DNA of 50,305 nt from Magnetococcales bacterium (GTDB lineage Bacteria; Pseudomonadota; Magnetococcia; Magnetococcales; JADFXB01): NCBI GenBank assembly GCA_015233935.1, contig JADFXB010000015.1:1-50305 (forward strand), written 5' to 3'. The translations under genes were made by a program, and so were the position numbers. Positions 7,464 through 17,017 of this stretch are shown here, in pieces (position 1 is the first letter of the stretch; the number at the start of each line of letters is the position of its first letter). A model generated the notes under the pieces. It made no database searches. It was not told where the DNA came from and saw only the letters and a program-made list of their open reading frames with translations.

Positions 7464-9404
7464 ATGAGTAACGACAAAATCTATCCCGTTCCCCAGGAAT
7501 TCGCAGCCAATGCCCTGATTACCCGGGAACAATATGATGAAATGTACGCCCGTTCCATCGAAGACCCGCAAGGATTCTGGGCGGAACAAGCGGACAAGTT
7601 CATCCATTGGTTCAAAAAATGGGACACGGTGATGGACTATGATTTCACCAAGGCCCACATCCGCTGGTTTGAAGGTGCAGAACTCAACGTCTCCTACAAC
7701 TGCCTGGATCGTCACCTGGCAACCCGTGGCGACCAAACCGCCATCCTGTGGGAAGGGGATGATCCCAACAATTCCCGCGCGGTCACCTACAAGCAGTTGC
7801 ACGAAGAAGTCTGCCGCTTCGCCAATGCCATGAAAGCCCGTGGCATCAAGAAGGGCGACAGGGTCTGCATCTATATGCCCATGATCCCGGAAGCGGCTGT
7901 GGCCATGCTGGCCTGCACCCGCATAGGTGCCATTCACTCGGTGGTGTTTGGTGGCTTCTCCCCCGAATCCCTCAAAGATCGTATCCAGGATGCCCAAAGC
8001 TGCGCCGTGGTGACCTCCGATGAAGGCGTGCGCGGTGCCAAAAAAATCCCCCTGCGGGTCAATGTGGATGCCGCCGTCAAAGTCTGCCCTTCAGTGCACA
8101 CCGTCTTCACCGTGCGCTTGACCGGTGGTGCCGTCCCCATGGATCCCAGCCGTGACGTTTGGTATCACGATGCAGTGGCCGCAGCCAGCCCCGATTGCCC
8201 CGCCGAACCCATGGGTGCCGAGGATCCCCTCTTCATTCTCTACACCTCCGGCTCCACCGGCAAGCCCAAAGGCGTGCTGCACACCACCGGCGGCTATATC
8301 CTCTACGCCACCATGACCCATCGCTATGTCTTCGATTATCATGACGGTGATGTCTACTGGTGCACTGCCGATGTGGGCTGGGTCACCGGTCACTCCTACA
8401 TTGTCTATGGCCCCCTCTCCAACGGTGCCATCACCCTGATGTTCGAGGGTATCCCCACCTACCCGGATGCCTCTCGCTTCTGGCAGGTGATCGACAAGCA
8501 CAAAGTCAACATTTTCTACACCGCCCCCACCGCCCTGCGTTCGCTGATGGCCGTGGGCGACGATTTCGTCAACAAGACCAGCCGTTCCTCCCTGCGCCTG
8601 CTGGGTTCGGTGGGTGAACCCATCAATCCTGAAGCCTGGGAATGGTACTACCATGTGGTGGGTCAGGGGCGTTGCCCCATCGTGGATACCTGGTGGCAGA
8701 CCGAAACTGGCGGCATCCTCATCACCCCGCTGCCCGGTGCCATCGGCACCAAACCCGGCTCCGCCACCCTGCCCTTCTTCGGCATCAAACCGGAAATCGT
8801 CGATGAAAAAGGCGTTTTGCAAGAAGGTGCCACCACCGGTATCCTCACCATCACCCGTCCCTGGCCGGGCATGATGCGCACCGTCTACGGTGACCACGAA
8901 CGCTTCTACAACACCTACTTCGCCGCCTACCCCGGTCGCTACTTCCCCGGCGACGGCTGCCGCCGCGACGAGGATGGCTACCACTGGATCACCGGTCGTG
9001 TGGACGATATCATCATCGTCTCCGGTCACAATCTGGGTACCGCTGAAATTGAATCTGCACTCGTCCTGCACGAAAAAGTAGCGGAAGCTGCCATTGTAGG
9101 GTATCCTCATAATATCAAGGGCCAAGGAATCTACGCTTTTGTGACCCTCATGGTCGGCGTGGAACCCACCGAAGCCCTTCGTAAAGAGCTGGGTGCCTTG
9201 GTGCGTAAAGAGATCGGACCCATCGCCCATATCGATGTCATGCAGTTCGCCCCTGGTCTGCCCAAAACCCGTTCCGGCAAAATCATGCGCCGTATCCTGC
9301 GCAAAATCGCCGCTAACGAATTGGACAACATGGGTGATACCACTACCCTGGCCGATCCCAGCGTGGTGCAAAAACTTATCGACGAGCGTCAACCCACCGG
9401 TTGA
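7464..9404 (+). CDS. acs: Acetyl-CoA synthetase (AMP-forming)
   Basis: A 646-residue enzyme that makes acetyl-CoA from acetate, ATP and CoA in the cytoplasm. The AMP-binding P-loop [11 protein letters not shown], the [12 protein letters not shown] segment, [10 protein letters not shown] and the C-terminal [12 protein letters not shown] are all present. K606 in the last motif is the lysine that is acetylated to switch off Acs in other bacteria. ATG at 7464 has AAGGAG 9 bases upstream; a GTG at 7446 is in frame but lacks such a site. It heads a co-directional series with the DUF485 gene, actP, DUF294 and exonuclease genes, the usual acetate-uptake and -activation neighbourhood. Confidence 0.97.
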   Translation: MSNDKIYPVPQEFAANALITREQYDEMYARSIEDPQGFWAEQADKFIHWFKKWDTVMDYDFTKAHIRWFEGAELNVSYNCLDRHLATRGDQTAILWEGDDPNNSRAVTYKQLHEEVCRFANAMKARGIKKGDRVCIYMPMIPEAAVAMLACTRIGAIHSVVFGGFSPESLKDRIQDAQSCAVVTSDEGVRGAKKIPLRVNVDAAVKVCPSVHTVFTVRLTGGAVPMDPSRDVWYHDAVAAASPDCPAEPMGAEDPLFILYTSGSTGKPKGVLHTTGGYILYATMTHRYVFDYHDGDVYWCTADVGWVTGHSYIVYGPLSNGAITLMFEGIPTYPDASRFWQVIDKHKVNIFYTAPTALRSLMAVGDDFVNKTSRSSLRLLGSVGEPINPEAWEWYYHVVGQGRCPIVDTWWQTETGGILITPLPGAIGTKPGSATLPFFGIKPEIVDEKGVLQEGATTGILTITRPWPGMMRTVYGDHERFYNTYFAAYPGRYFPGDGCRRDEDGYHWITGRVDDIIIVSGHNLGTAEIESALVLHEKVAEAAIVGYPHNIKGQGIYAFVTLMVGVEPTEALRKELGALVRKEIGPIAHIDVMQFAPGLPKTRSGKIMRRILRKIAANELDNMGDTTTLADPSVVQKLIDERQPTG

Positions 9405-9428
9405 CCTCCATAATAAAACAAAAAAATG

Positions 9429-9460
9429 CCCGCCGGGATGGAATAGCCTGTCCCGGCGGG
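9429..9460 (+). terminator. Hairpin between acs and the DUF485 gene
   Basis: CCCGCCGGGA (9429-9438) and TCCCGGCGGG (9451-9460) form a perfect 10-bp stem with a 12-base loop. No T-run follows, so it may act as an attenuator or an mRNA-stabilising processing stem that sets different levels for acs and the permease genes. Confidence 0.55.
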
Positions 9461-9501
9461 TCGGCGTATCATCGCCAGTAACTCACTTAAGGAGGATGCC
9501 C

Positions 9502-9825
9502 ATGAACAATGATCCAATGGATAGCAATCTGAACAAGCGCATATCGGATCATCCCAAGTACAAGGAGCTGTTGGTTAAGCGTTCCAGCTTTGCCTGGCTT
9601 CTCTCTATTGTGGTGTTGGTGATCTACTACTCCTTCATCCTGGTGGTCGCCTTTGCACCGAAATTCCTGGGAACCAAGATCGCCGAAGGTAGTATCATCT
9701 CTGTGGGAGTGCCCATTGGTATTTCCGTCATCGTTTCCGCCTTCGCTCTGACAGGTGTCTACGTTCGTCGTGCCAACAGCGAGTTTGACGATCTGGTGAA
9801 CCAGATCAAGGAGGATGTGAAATGA
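9502..9825 (+). CDS. DUF485 inner-membrane protein
   Basis: A 107-residue protein with two predicted membrane helices (about residues 30-52 and 66-88) separated by a short loop, the standard DUF485 (YjcH-like) architecture. DUF485 proteins are almost always encoded immediately before ActP and are thought to assist it. Here the stop overlaps the actP start (ATGA at 9822-9825). ATG at 9502 has a very strong TAAGGAGG 7 bases upstream. Confidence 0.9.
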   Translation: MNNDPMDSNLNKRISDHPKYKELLVKRSSFAWLLSIVVLVIYYSFILVVAFAPKFLGTKIAEGSIISVGVPIGISVIVSAFALTGVYVRRANSEFDDLVNQIKEDVK

Positions 9826-11516
9826 GGCGTTATCTGCTACCTTCTCTGGCCAGTGCCAGTTCTTTACTGCCAATGGCCGTCTGGGCCGCTGATGCCGCCA
9901 AGCCCGAACAAAAGCTGAACATGACCGCCATTATCATGTTTTTCTGTTTTGTGGCGGTGACTCTTGGTATCACCTACTGGGCTGCTAACCGCACCAAAAC
10001 CGCTAAAGACTTCTACGCGGCGGGTGGTGGAATTACCGGTTTTCAGAACGGTTTGGCGATCGCTGGTGACTACATGTCAGCCGCATCGTTCCTTGGAATC
10101 TCCTCCATGGTGTTCCTCAAAGGTTTCGATGGTCTGATCTACTCCATCGGCTGGTTGGTGGGTTGGCCCGTCATTCTGTTTCTGATGGCCGAACAACTGC
10201 GCAACCTGGGACGCTACACCTTTGCGGATATCGTCTCTTTCCGCCTGTCCCGTATTCCCATCCGTACCTTGTCGGCCACCGGAACCCTGGTGACGGTCAT
10301 CTTCTACCTGATTGCTCAGATGGTGGGTGCCGGTCAGCTCATTCGTACCCTGTTTGGTCTGCCCTATGAAACGGCCGTTATGATCGTCGGTGCCCTGATG
10401 ATCCTTTACGTGGCGTTCGGCGGCATGCTGGCAACCACCTGGGTGCAGATCATCAAGGCGGTGCTTTTGCTCTCCGGTGCAACCTTTATCGCCCTCTTCG
10501 CCCTGAATACGGTTGGCTTTAACCTGGAAGTGTTCTTCACCAAGGCATTGGCCGCCATGAAATCCAGTGCCCTGGCCGATCACAAAAAGGTTATGGATGC
10601 CAATATTGACATCTTCGCACCAGGAGCCCTGATTACCGATCCTGTATCGGCCATCTCCCTTGGTATGGCTTTGATGTTTGGTACCGCTGGTCTGCCCCAC
10701 ATCCTCATGCGCTTCTTCACCGTGGCCAACGCCAAAGAAGCTCGCAAGTCGGTGTTCTATGCCACTGGTTTCATCGGCTACTTCTACATCCTGACCTTCA
10801 TCATCGGCTTCGGTGCCGTGTTGCTGGTCGCCCCCAACAACCAATACCTGGATCTGGCCAAAGGCACCCTGATGGGTGGTAACAATATGGCCGCCGTCCA
10901 TCTGGCCCATGCTACCGGTGGTGACCTGTTCTTAGGCTTCATCTCCGCTGTGGCCTTCGCCACCATTCTGGCTGTGGTTTCCGGCCTCACCCTGGCTGGT
11001 GCCTCCGCCGTCTCCCACGACATCTACGCCAACGCCATGCACGGCGGCAACGTGGACGAAGCAGTGGAAATGCGCATCTCCAAGTTTGCTGCCCTGGGTA
11101 TCGGTATCATTGCCATCTACCTGGGCATCGTCTTCGAGAAACAAAATGTGGCCTTCTTGGTGGGACTGGCTTTCGCCATCGCAGCCTCCATCAACTTCCC
11201 CATCCTTATCCTCTCCATCTACTGGAAAAACCTCACCACTAAAGGTGCGGTTGTAGGTGGCGTGCTGGGGCTGGTCACCACCGTTACCATGGTGGTCCTG
11301 TCCAAGACCGTGTGGGTGGATGTGCTGAAGAACCCGGCTCCCTTGTTCCCCTACAAGGATCCTGCCCTGTTCTCCATGAGTATCGCTTTCTTCAGCTGCT
11401 GGCTCTTCTCCAAATTGGACAACAGTGCCCAGGCCCAGGCCGAACGCGCTGCCTTTGATGCTCAGAATGTCCGTTGCCAAACGGGTATTGGGGCTGCTGG
11501 AGCTTCCGGTCACTGA
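9822..11516 (+). CDS. actP: Acetate permease, sodium:solute symporter family
   Basis: A 564-residue membrane protein. It has an N-terminal signal-like segment ending VWAADAA, as in ActP of E. coli, and about 13 hydrophobic helices. [19 protein letters not shown] and [12 protein letters not shown] are signature segments of solute:sodium symporters. Expected to import acetate and other short carboxylates with sodium. Translationally coupled to the DUF485 gene and followed by a strong hairpin at 11546-11577, so acs, the DUF485 gene and actP may form one transcription unit. Confidence 0.93.
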   Translation: MRRYLLPSLASASSLLPMAVWAADAAKPEQKLNMTAIIMFFCFVAVTLGITYWAANRTKTAKDFYAAGGGITGFQNGLAIAGDYMSAASFLGISSMVFLKGFDGLIYSIGWLVGWPVILFLMAEQLRNLGRYTFADIVSFRLSRIPIRTLSATGTLVTVIFYLIAQMVGAGQLIRTLFGLPYETAVMIVGALMILYVAFGGMLATTWVQIIKAVLLLSGATFIALFALNTVGFNLEVFFTKALAAMKSSALADHKKVMDANIDIFAPGALITDPVSAISLGMALMFGTAGLPHILMRFFTVANAKEARKSVFYATGFIGYFYILTFIIGFGAVLLVAPNNQYLDLAKGTLMGGNNMAAVHLAHATGGDLFLGFISAVAFATILAVVSGLTLAGASAVSHDIYANAMHGGNVDEAVEMRISKFAALGIGIIAIYLGIVFEKQNVAFLVGLAFAIAASINFPILILSIYWKNLTTKGAVVGGVLGLVTTVTMVVLSKTVWVDVLKNPAPLFPYKDPALFSMSIAFFSCWLFSKLDNSAQAQAERAAFDAQNVRCQTGIGAAGASGH

Positions 11517-11545
11517 TTCTTGTTGTAGGTAGTTCTTCTTTTCTC

Positions 11546-11577
11546 CGGGAGTTTGGGGCTTGCCCCAAACTCCCGGT
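11546..11577 (+). terminator. Strong hairpin after actP
   Basis: A perfect 15-bp stem (11546-11560 with 11563-11577) with a two-base loop, then TTGTT. It lies 30 bases after the actP stop and 26 bases before the DUF294 start. Likely a terminator, or partial terminator since the next gene is co-directional. Confidence 0.7.
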
Positions 11578-11603
11578 TGTTACCTCCCCTCTGGATTTTC
11601 TCC

Positions 11604-13430
11604 ATGCCCAGCCAACAGCAGAACAGCTTTTTTGCTGCCCTCGCGCCTTTTAATCTATTGCCCAAGGATGCCTTCGACCGTGCCCTGGCAGCCATGGATA
11701 TCCTTTATTTTTCTCAAGGCGAAATCATCTTCACCCCGGGGGATGAACCTGGCGGGCTTTTCATCATTTTAAAGGGTTTGGTCAAGGAGGAGAGCGAAGA
11801 GGGATCGGTCAGTTATTATCATCAGGAGGATGATTTCGACCCCCGCGCCCTCCTCAGCGGTCAGGCCCAGGCCACCTTTACCGTGGAAGAAGAGACCATT
11901 TGTTATTCCCTTCCTAAGGCGGTCTTTCTGGATCTTTGTCAGCTCTATCCTTCGTTTGGTGATTTTTTCAGTCCCCAATTGTCTGCCAAAAGGGAGTCGG
12001 CCAGTGGTATCGATAGCACCGATTCACTGGCCACCATGTTTGCTACCCGTATTCGGGATTTGGATTTGGCCAAACCTGTGGTATTGGCAGCCAGAACCTC
12101 CATCCGCGATGCGGCCAGGACCATGCGTGCCCGTAAGATTGATGCCATTTTGGTGAGCGAGGATCCTTGTTATGGTATTCTCACCAGTGCAGACATTCGG
12201 GATGCTTTGGCCATTGAACAAATGCCGGTCACCACTCCCATTGGGGCGATTGCCTCCTGGAAACTGGTGATGGCGGCCCCGGATGATCCTTTGATCAAGG
12301 CTTTGCTCATCATGACCAAGCGGGGATTGATCCGCCTGGCCATTGGTATCAAGGGCAAGGTGATGGCCATTCTTACCTTGTCTGAACTGCTCTCTTTTCT
12401 CAATAACCATGCCTTTCTGGTGATTCAGCGCATTCATCAGGCCACCACCATTGAGGCCTTGATCGATGCCACCAGCCATCAGGAACCTTTGATTCGCTCC
12501 CTTTATTCCAAGGGGGTCAAGGTGCGTTATATCAGCCGGTTGATTCGGGAGCTGGACCGCCATGTCTTTCAAAAGGCGGCCCATCTTATGGTCAGCCAGG
12601 ATGTTTTGCACAACATGTGTCTGCTGGTCATGGGCAGTGAGGGACGGGGTGAGCAGATTACCAAGACCGATCAAGACAATGCCTTGATTGCTGATGACTC
12701 TTTGGACCCGGATATCATCTCCCGCTTTCGGTATAATTTTACTGAAACCTTGATCAAGCTGGGGTATCCCCCTTGTCCGGGTAATGTGATGATGTGCAAT
12801 CCCCAGTGGAGTGGCACTTTGAGTCAGTTTCAGGAAACTTTGCGTTCCTGGATTAATAATCCCACCCCCACCAACCTCATGCAATTGGCCACCTTTTATG
12901 ATTCACGGGCGGTGGTGGGGCGCACTGATTTGTGGCAGCGGGCACGCAATTATTTTTTGGATCATTTGCCGGATGATCAATCTTTCTACGCCCATTTTGC
13001 CAAGCCCATGCTTTCTTTTGATACGCCGCTCGGTATGTTTAACCGTTTTATTGTGGAAAAGGGTGCCCATCCGGGGATGCTTGAATTGAAAAAGGGGGGA
13101 ATTTTTCCCATTGTGCATGGGGTACGTACCTTGGCGTTGGAGCAAAAGATCAAGGATCCCAATACCAGTCGGCGCATTCGTGCCTTGGTGCGTTTGAAAA
13201 TTTTGGACAAAGAGTTTGGCAATGATTTGATTGAGGCCTTTGATTTTATGTCGGGTTTGCGGTTGCGGGGGCGGTTGGACAAGTTGGCGCGGAATGAATC
13301 TCCTGACGATTATCTCTTACCCCCTTCTTTGGGCAGGTTGGAGCGGGAAATTTTGCGGGATTCTTTGCGTTTGGTGGATCGGCTCAAGCAGTTTGTGAGC
13401 AATCGCTATCATCTTGGGGTGTTGCAATGA
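11604..13430 (+). CDS. cNMP-binding/CBS/DUF294 nucleotidyltransferase-like protein
   Basis: A 608-residue cytoplasmic protein: cyclic-nucleotide-binding-like domain (about 1-130, with FTPGDEPGGLFIILKG), paired CBS domains (about 155-275), a DUF294 nucleotidyltransferase domain with MGSEGRGEQITKTDQD near 343-358 (the G-S-x-G-R..T-x2-D-x-D pattern), and a DUF294 C-terminal substrate-binding-like domain. Genes of this type are commonly found downstream of acs/actP with an exonuclease gene; a regulatory role sensing nucleotides is assumed, not shown. The ATG at 11604 is chosen over an upstream in-frame start that would place the actP terminator inside the coding region. Its stop overlaps the next ATG. 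Confidence 0.85.
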   Translation: MPSQQQNSFFAALAPFNLLPKDAFDRALAAMDILYFSQGEIIFTPGDEPGGLFIILKGLVKEESEEGSVSYYHQEDDFDPRALLSGQAQATFTVEEETICYSLPKAVFLDLCQLYPSFGDFFSPQLSAKRESASGIDSTDSLATMFATRIRDLDLAKPVVLAARTSIRDAARTMRARKIDAILVSEDPCYGILTSADIRDALAIEQMPVTTPIGAIASWKLVMAAPDDPLIKALLIMTKRGLIRLAIGIKGKVMAILTLSELLSFLNNHAFLVIQRIHQATTIEALIDATSHQEPLIRSLYSKGVKVRYISRLIRELDRHVFQKAAHLMVSQDVLHNMCLLVMGSEGRGEQITKTDQDNALIADDSLDPDIISRFRYNFTETLIKLGYPPCPGNVMMCNPQWSGTLSQFQETLRSWINNPTPTNLMQLATFYDSRAVVGRTDLWQRARNYFLDHLPDDQSFYAHFAKPMLSFDTPLGMFNRFIVEKGAHPGMLELKKGGIFPIVHGVRTLALEQKIKDPNTSRRIRALVRLKILDKEFGNDLIEAFDFMSGLRLRGRLDKLARNESPDDYLLPPSLGRLEREILRDSLRLVDRLKQFVSNRYHLGVLQ

Positions 13431-14050
13431 TCTCCCAGTGGTTGCAGGCCCTTCATCTCAAGCGGCAGCCGCCACCGGAGGAGTTTGCTCACATGTTTGC
13501 CGCCGATCCGGATGGTGAATATGTGGCTCTCGATACGGAGACTACCAGCCTGGACACCAAAACCGCTGAAATTATTGCCATTGGTGCCGTCCGAATTCAA
13601 GGTAAGCGAATACTCACTTCCGATAGTTTGGACTTATTGGTCAAGCCCAGTGGTATTATGGCGGAGGCCAGTATCAAGACCCATCATTTGCGGGTGCGGG
13701 ATCTTTCTGGGGGTATGGAGCCTTCGGCGGCCATTCGTCGGTTGTTGCATTTTATTGGTGGACGTACTTTGGTGGGGTATTATCTGGAATTTGATATCAC
13801 CTTGCTCAATCGTTATGTGCAGGGACTTTATGGTTTCACCCTTCCCAACACTTGTGTAGAGGTTTCCGCCATTTACCACAAGAAGAAGCTGGGCATGTTT
13901 CCCCATAAAAATTTGGATCTGCGTTTTGAGACCATTCGCCATGATTTGGGCATTCCTCCTTTAGGGGAGCACAACGCCCTCAACGATGCTTTGATGACTG
14001 CCATGATTTTTGTTAAACTGCAAAATCTAGATCGTCTCCCCCCCACGTAG
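13427..14050 (+). CDS. DnaQ-like 3'-5' exonuclease
   Basis: A 207-residue DEDDh exonuclease: Exo I motif ALDTETTSLD (D36, E38), Exo II motif GYYLEFDITLLNR with its Asp, and Exo III motif EHNALNDALMTA with the H-x4-D pair. This is the short DnaQ-like protein that accompanies DUF294 proteins, distinct from the polymerase III epsilon subunit. The ATG overlaps the DUF294 stop, so the two are co-translated and probably act together. Confidence 0.85.
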   Translation: MISQWLQALHLKRQPPPEEFAHMFAADPDGEYVALDTETTSLDTKTAEIIAIGAVRIQGKRILTSDSLDLLVKPSGIMAEASIKTHHLRVRDLSGGMEPSAAIRRLLHFIGGRTLVGYYLEFDITLLNRYVQGLYGFTLPNTCVEVSAIYHKKKLGMFPHKNLDLRFETIRHDLGIPPLGEHNALNDALMTAMIFVKLQNLDRLPPT

Positions 14051-14070
14051 TAAAATATCTTTAAAAACTA

Positions 14071-14240
14071 TTAAAAAAAGGAGGGGGTCTGGGGGAGTTC
14101 ACTCCCCCAGGGTGTTGCCTTTTCCTGAATCGCCATCGTCCAAAATCAAGTACTCGCGAAAACGAGTCAACCATAACGAATTTCCTGTTATAGCAAAACG
14201 ATGGCGATGGGGTCCGGGGGCCTGCCCCCGAATCCCTCCA
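14071..14240 (+). repeat. Dispersed structured repeat, copy A
   Basis: About 170 bases nearly identical to the reverse complement of 34628-34797. It has three parts: a perfect 10-bp hairpin (14089-14098 with 14101-14110), a pair of inverted ATCGCCATCGT / ACGATGGCGAT arms roughly 80 bases apart, and a GGGGGC..GCCCCC hairpin near 14215-14228. The first hairpin also lies right after the exonuclease stop and could end that operon. It sits immediately before the MT-A70 gene. Confidence 0.8.
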
Positions 14241-14294
14241 TGCTCCCATGCGAGCATTGAACCAATCTATTTTCCCCAAAAAAGGGGAGGCACC

Positions 14295-14984
14295 ATGATC
14301 AACCCGTTTGAAAATATACAGAAGGATTTTGAGGGGCAAAAGTTTGCCACAGTTCTGGCGGACCCGCCGTGGCGGTTTACCAATCGCACGGGCAAGATGG
14401 CTCCTGAACATCGGCGATTGAGCCGTTATGATACTCTTTCGGTAGCCGAAATTGCTGCCATGCCGGTATTGGATCTTCTTCAAGATACTGCCCACCTTTA
14501 TCTTTGGGTTCCCAACGCCCTTCTCCCGCAAGGGATTCAAGTTCTTATTGCCTGGGGTTTCACCTACAAAAGCAATATAGTCTGGCACAAGATACGCAAG
14601 GATGGGGGGAGTGACGGTCGTGGTGTTGGCTTTTATTTTCGCAATGTCACCGAATTGCTGTTGTTTGGGGTGCGGGGAAAGAATGGTCGTACCTTGGCGG
14701 CGGGCAGGAGTCAGGTCAACTATCTGGCCAGTCGCAAGCGGGAGCACTCTCGCAAGCCGGATGAGCAGTATGAATTAATCCAGTCGTGCAGCCCTGGTCC
14801 TTATCTGGAATTGTTTGCCCGTGGGAGTCGTCCGGGTTGGACGGCGTGGGGAAATCAGGCTCAGGAGGATTACCAGCCCCATTGGCCCACCTATGCCAAC
14901 CATTCGGCCTCAGGGCAGGTTGAACAGGCGGCGCAGGGTTTCCACGTAGAGGGGGGCATCCTCGGAGGTGGAGAGGGATTTTAG
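14295..14984 (+). CDS. MT-A70 family N6-adenine DNA methyltransferase
   Basis: A 229-residue protein with the catalytic DPPW at residues 23-26 (VLADPPWRF), then LYLWVPNALLPQGIQVLIAWGF, SNIVWHKIRKDGG, FRNVTELLLFGVRG, REHSRKPDEQYELI and PYLELFARGSRPGWTAWGNQ, the set seen in bacterial MT-A70 (Ime4/ParB-associated and phage-type) adenine methyltransferases. Start ATG at 14295 has GGGGAGG 4 bases upstream. The last 25 residues run 75 bases into the convergent hemA gene and do not resemble family ends, so the C-terminus looks extended. No restriction endonuclease is nearby. Position next to a dispersed repeat suggests insertion. Confidence 0.85.
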   Translation: MINPFENIQKDFEGQKFATVLADPPWRFTNRTGKMAPEHRRLSRYDTLSVAEIAAMPVLDLLQDTAHLYLWVPNALLPQGIQVLIAWGFTYKSNIVWHKIRKDGGSDGRGVGFYFRNVTELLLFGVRGKNGRTLAAGRSQVNYLASRKREHSRKPDEQYELIQSCSPGPYLELFARGSRPGWTAWGNQAQEDYQPHWPTYANHSASGQVEQAAQGFHVEGGILGGGEGF

Positions 14985-16172
14985 GCGACTGGTGGGGGTG
15001 TGGAGTATTTTATTGATGATCAGGCGGGTGAGCTTGGCCACCTTTTCCTGTTCTTGGGGGGGCAGGGTAGACCAGGAGGCAAAGGCTTTGGTCAGTTCTT
15101 CATCCCGAATACCTTCCATGTACTGGCGCAGGGCCACCACGGCGGGCACCACCGACAGGGATTCTTGCCAGGAGAGAAATTCTGGGGTTTCCTGGGCGAC
15201 GATGGCCTCAGCAGCGGCAGCGGCTTGTCCGCGTTCCTTGCGGTTGTTCTCCACGATCTGGTTTAAGTCATCGATGTCATAGAGAAAGGCACTGTCCAGT
15301 TTTCCCACTTGGGGATCGATATCCCGTGGCACGGCGATGTCGATAAAAAACATGGGCTTTTGTCGCCGCCGTTTGAGGGCGGCAGAGACCATGGGGGGAG
15401 TAATGACAAAGGTGGTGGCCCCGGTAGAGGAGAGAATGATATCGGCCCGTTCCAGTTGGCTGGGCAATTCCTCCATGGGGAAGGCCTGGCCATCGAATTC
15501 AGAGGCCAGTCGCACCGCTCGGCTATAAGTACGGTTGGTGACCAAAACCTGTTTGATGCCGTGGGTAACCAGGTGGCGGGCGGCCAGTTCACACATTTCC
15601 CCTGCCCCCACCAGCAGGCAGGTGTGATTATTGAGATTGCCAAATATTTTGCGGGCCAGTTCCACCGCTGCATAGGCGATGGAAACGGGATTCTCTGCAA
15701 TGGCCGTTTCGCTGCGCACCCGTTTGGCTACTTGAAAGGCACGATGAAAATAACGATTGAGGGTGTGCCGGGTGGTTCCCGCATTGAAGGCGGTTTGAAA
15801 GGCTTGTTTCATCTGCCCCAATATTTGTGGCTCGCCCAAGACCAGTGAGTCCAGGCTGGAGGCCACCCGAAAGCCGTGTCGCACCGCGCCTTCATCGGAA
15901 AACTGGTAGGTATGCTGTAATATATCCGCGACATTTAGACCATGGTGGTCTGCCAGCCATTGGATCACCTGGCGGGTGCCCTCTTCTGGCTCGTTGGTGG
16001 CAAAATAGATCTCCACCCGGTTGCAAGTGGAGAGAATAGCCGCCTCACTCACCAGGGGAAGGGTGACCAATTGTGCCAATTGTTCCACCAGACCATCCCC
16101 GGCAAAGGCGAGTTTTTCCCGCAGGGCAATGGGGGCAGTCTTATGGCTGATACCGATTACGGCAAGTTTCAT
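14910..16172 (-). CDS. hemA: Glutamyl-tRNA reductase
   Basis: A 420-residue enzyme of the C5 tetrapyrrole pathway that reduces glutamyl-tRNA to glutamate-1-semialdehyde. The N-terminus GISHKTAPIALREKL, catalytic C50 in LSTCNRVEIY, SLVLGEPQILGQ and the NADPH-binding GAGEMCELAARHL all fit. The presence of this route rather than ALA synthase is unusual for classical alphaproteobacteria, which use ALA synthase, and supports a deep-branching or other proteobacterial lineage. The 3' end overlaps the MT-A70 gene on the other strand by 75 bases. Confidence 0.96.
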   Translation of the reverse strand: MKLAVIGISHKTAPIALREKLAFAGDGLVEQLAQLVTLPLVSEAAILSTCNRVEIYFATNEPEEGTRQVIQWLADHHGLNVADILQHTYQFSDEGAVRHGFRVASSLDSLVLGEPQILGQMKQAFQTAFNAGTTRHTLNRYFHRAFQVAKRVRSETAIAENPVSIAYAAVELARKIFGNLNNHTCLLVGAGEMCELAARHLVTHGIKQVLVTNRTYSRAVRLASEFDGQAFPMEELPSQLERADIILSSTGATTFVITPPMVSAALKRRRQKPMFFIDIAVPRDIDPQVGKLDSAFLYDIDDLNQIVENNRKERGQAAAAAEAIVAQETPEFLSWQESLSVVPAVVALRQYMEGIRDEELTKAFASWSTLPPQEQEKVAKLTRLIINKILHTPTSRLKSLSTSEDAPLYVETLRRLFNLP

Positions 16173-16291
16173 GGCCTGTTTGCATACAATAAAGTTGATC
16201 CGTCAACACTGGGGAGTCGGCCTCTTCTTCCATGATAACCCACCAAGCAGACAGGATAAAGGCACAGTCGGAAAAGATTTCAAGAGCTGCC

Positions 16292-16320
16292 TTGCTGGAG
16301 GGGGAAAATTGGGTTATTCT
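16292..16320 (+). promoter_or_regulatory. Sigma-70-type promoter for the tRNA cluster
   Basis: TTGCTG (16292-16297) and TATTCT (16315-16320) are separated by exactly 17 bases, about 57 bases before tRNA-Pro. It is the only promoter-like pair I see between hemA and the tRNAs. Confidence 0.5.
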
Positions 16321-16377
16321 GTTTGTTTCCAGGAGGGCGCGGAAACTCTTTTTGGTAGGCCGGTTGAGAAATTGAAG

Positions 16378-16454
<77 letters not shown>

Positions 16455-16498
16455 TCTTTTCCACAACCTCAGTGCGCCGGTACGAAACAATCGCCTGC

Positions 16499-16574
16499 GC
16501 GCTCGTAGCTCAATGGATAGAGCATCGGCCTTCTAAGCCGGTGGTTGCAGGTTCGAGTCCTGCCGGGCGCGCCA
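16499..16574 (+). tRNA. tRNA-Arg (anticodon TCT)
   Basis: 76 bases with encoded CCA. Acceptor GCGCTCG pairs with CGGGCGC, the anticodon stem GGCCT/AGCC flanks TCT, and the T loop is GTTCGAGTC. Confidence 0.95.
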
Positions 16575-16704
16575 GCCCTTGTGGGAGTGACCACCGCGGG
16601 TGCGACAGCCCACGGTTCAGGATGCCTTGGCATTGTGTGGGAATCATAGTATCATGGCGGGATTGCCCAAGTAGAGAGAATTTTGGCATACCCCCTTTTA
16701 AGTG

Positions 16705-16780
16705 GCGGACGTAGCTCAGTTGGTAGAGCCCCGGATTGTGGCTCCGGTGGTCGCGAGTTCAAGTCTCGTCGTTCGCCCCA
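16705..16780 (+). tRNA. tRNA-His (anticodon GTG)
   Basis: 76 bases with encoded CCA. Acceptor GCGGACG pairs with CGTTCGC; the anticodon is GTG. The discriminator is C73 and the base before position 1 (16704) is G, so the standard genome-encoded G-1:C73 identity pair of tRNA-His is kept, unlike in some alphaproteobacteria that have lost it. Confidence 0.95.
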
Positions 16781-16856
16781 CTCCCCCCAAGTTTCCCTCG
16801 TCGCTACCCGTTTTGCCCTGTCTGAACTTGAGCTTTTCTCCTTGAGGAGTCCTCTT

Positions 16857-16941
16857 GCGAAAGTGGCGAAATTGGTAGACGCCCTGGACTTAGGATCCAG
16901 TGCCGTAAGGCGTGGGGGTTCAAATCCCCCCTTTCGCACCA
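16857..16941 (+). tRNA. tRNA-Leu (anticodon TAG)
   Basis: 85 bases with a long variable arm (TGCCGTAAGGCGT) and encoded CCA. Acceptor GCGAAAG pairs with CTTTCGC and the anticodon is TAG. A tRNA-Leu directly before tig is a conserved arrangement in many proteobacteria. Confidence 0.96.
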
Positions 16942-17017
16942 GATTCCATTTATCTAGTATACTCTATGGTGTCGGAATCATCCCTCCGATCACCCCAACC
17001 CCCACGGAAGATTGACC

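Noticed and set aside
8091-9392. Long antisense open frame (433 codons) opposite acs
   Set aside because: It is opposite a complete conserved acs with all motifs; the Gly/His-rich composition is a codon-bias shadow.
16652-16939. Second open frame antisense to tRNA-His and tRNA-Leu with GGFEPPRL-type sequence
   Set aside because: Same artefact: it covers two intact tRNA genes.
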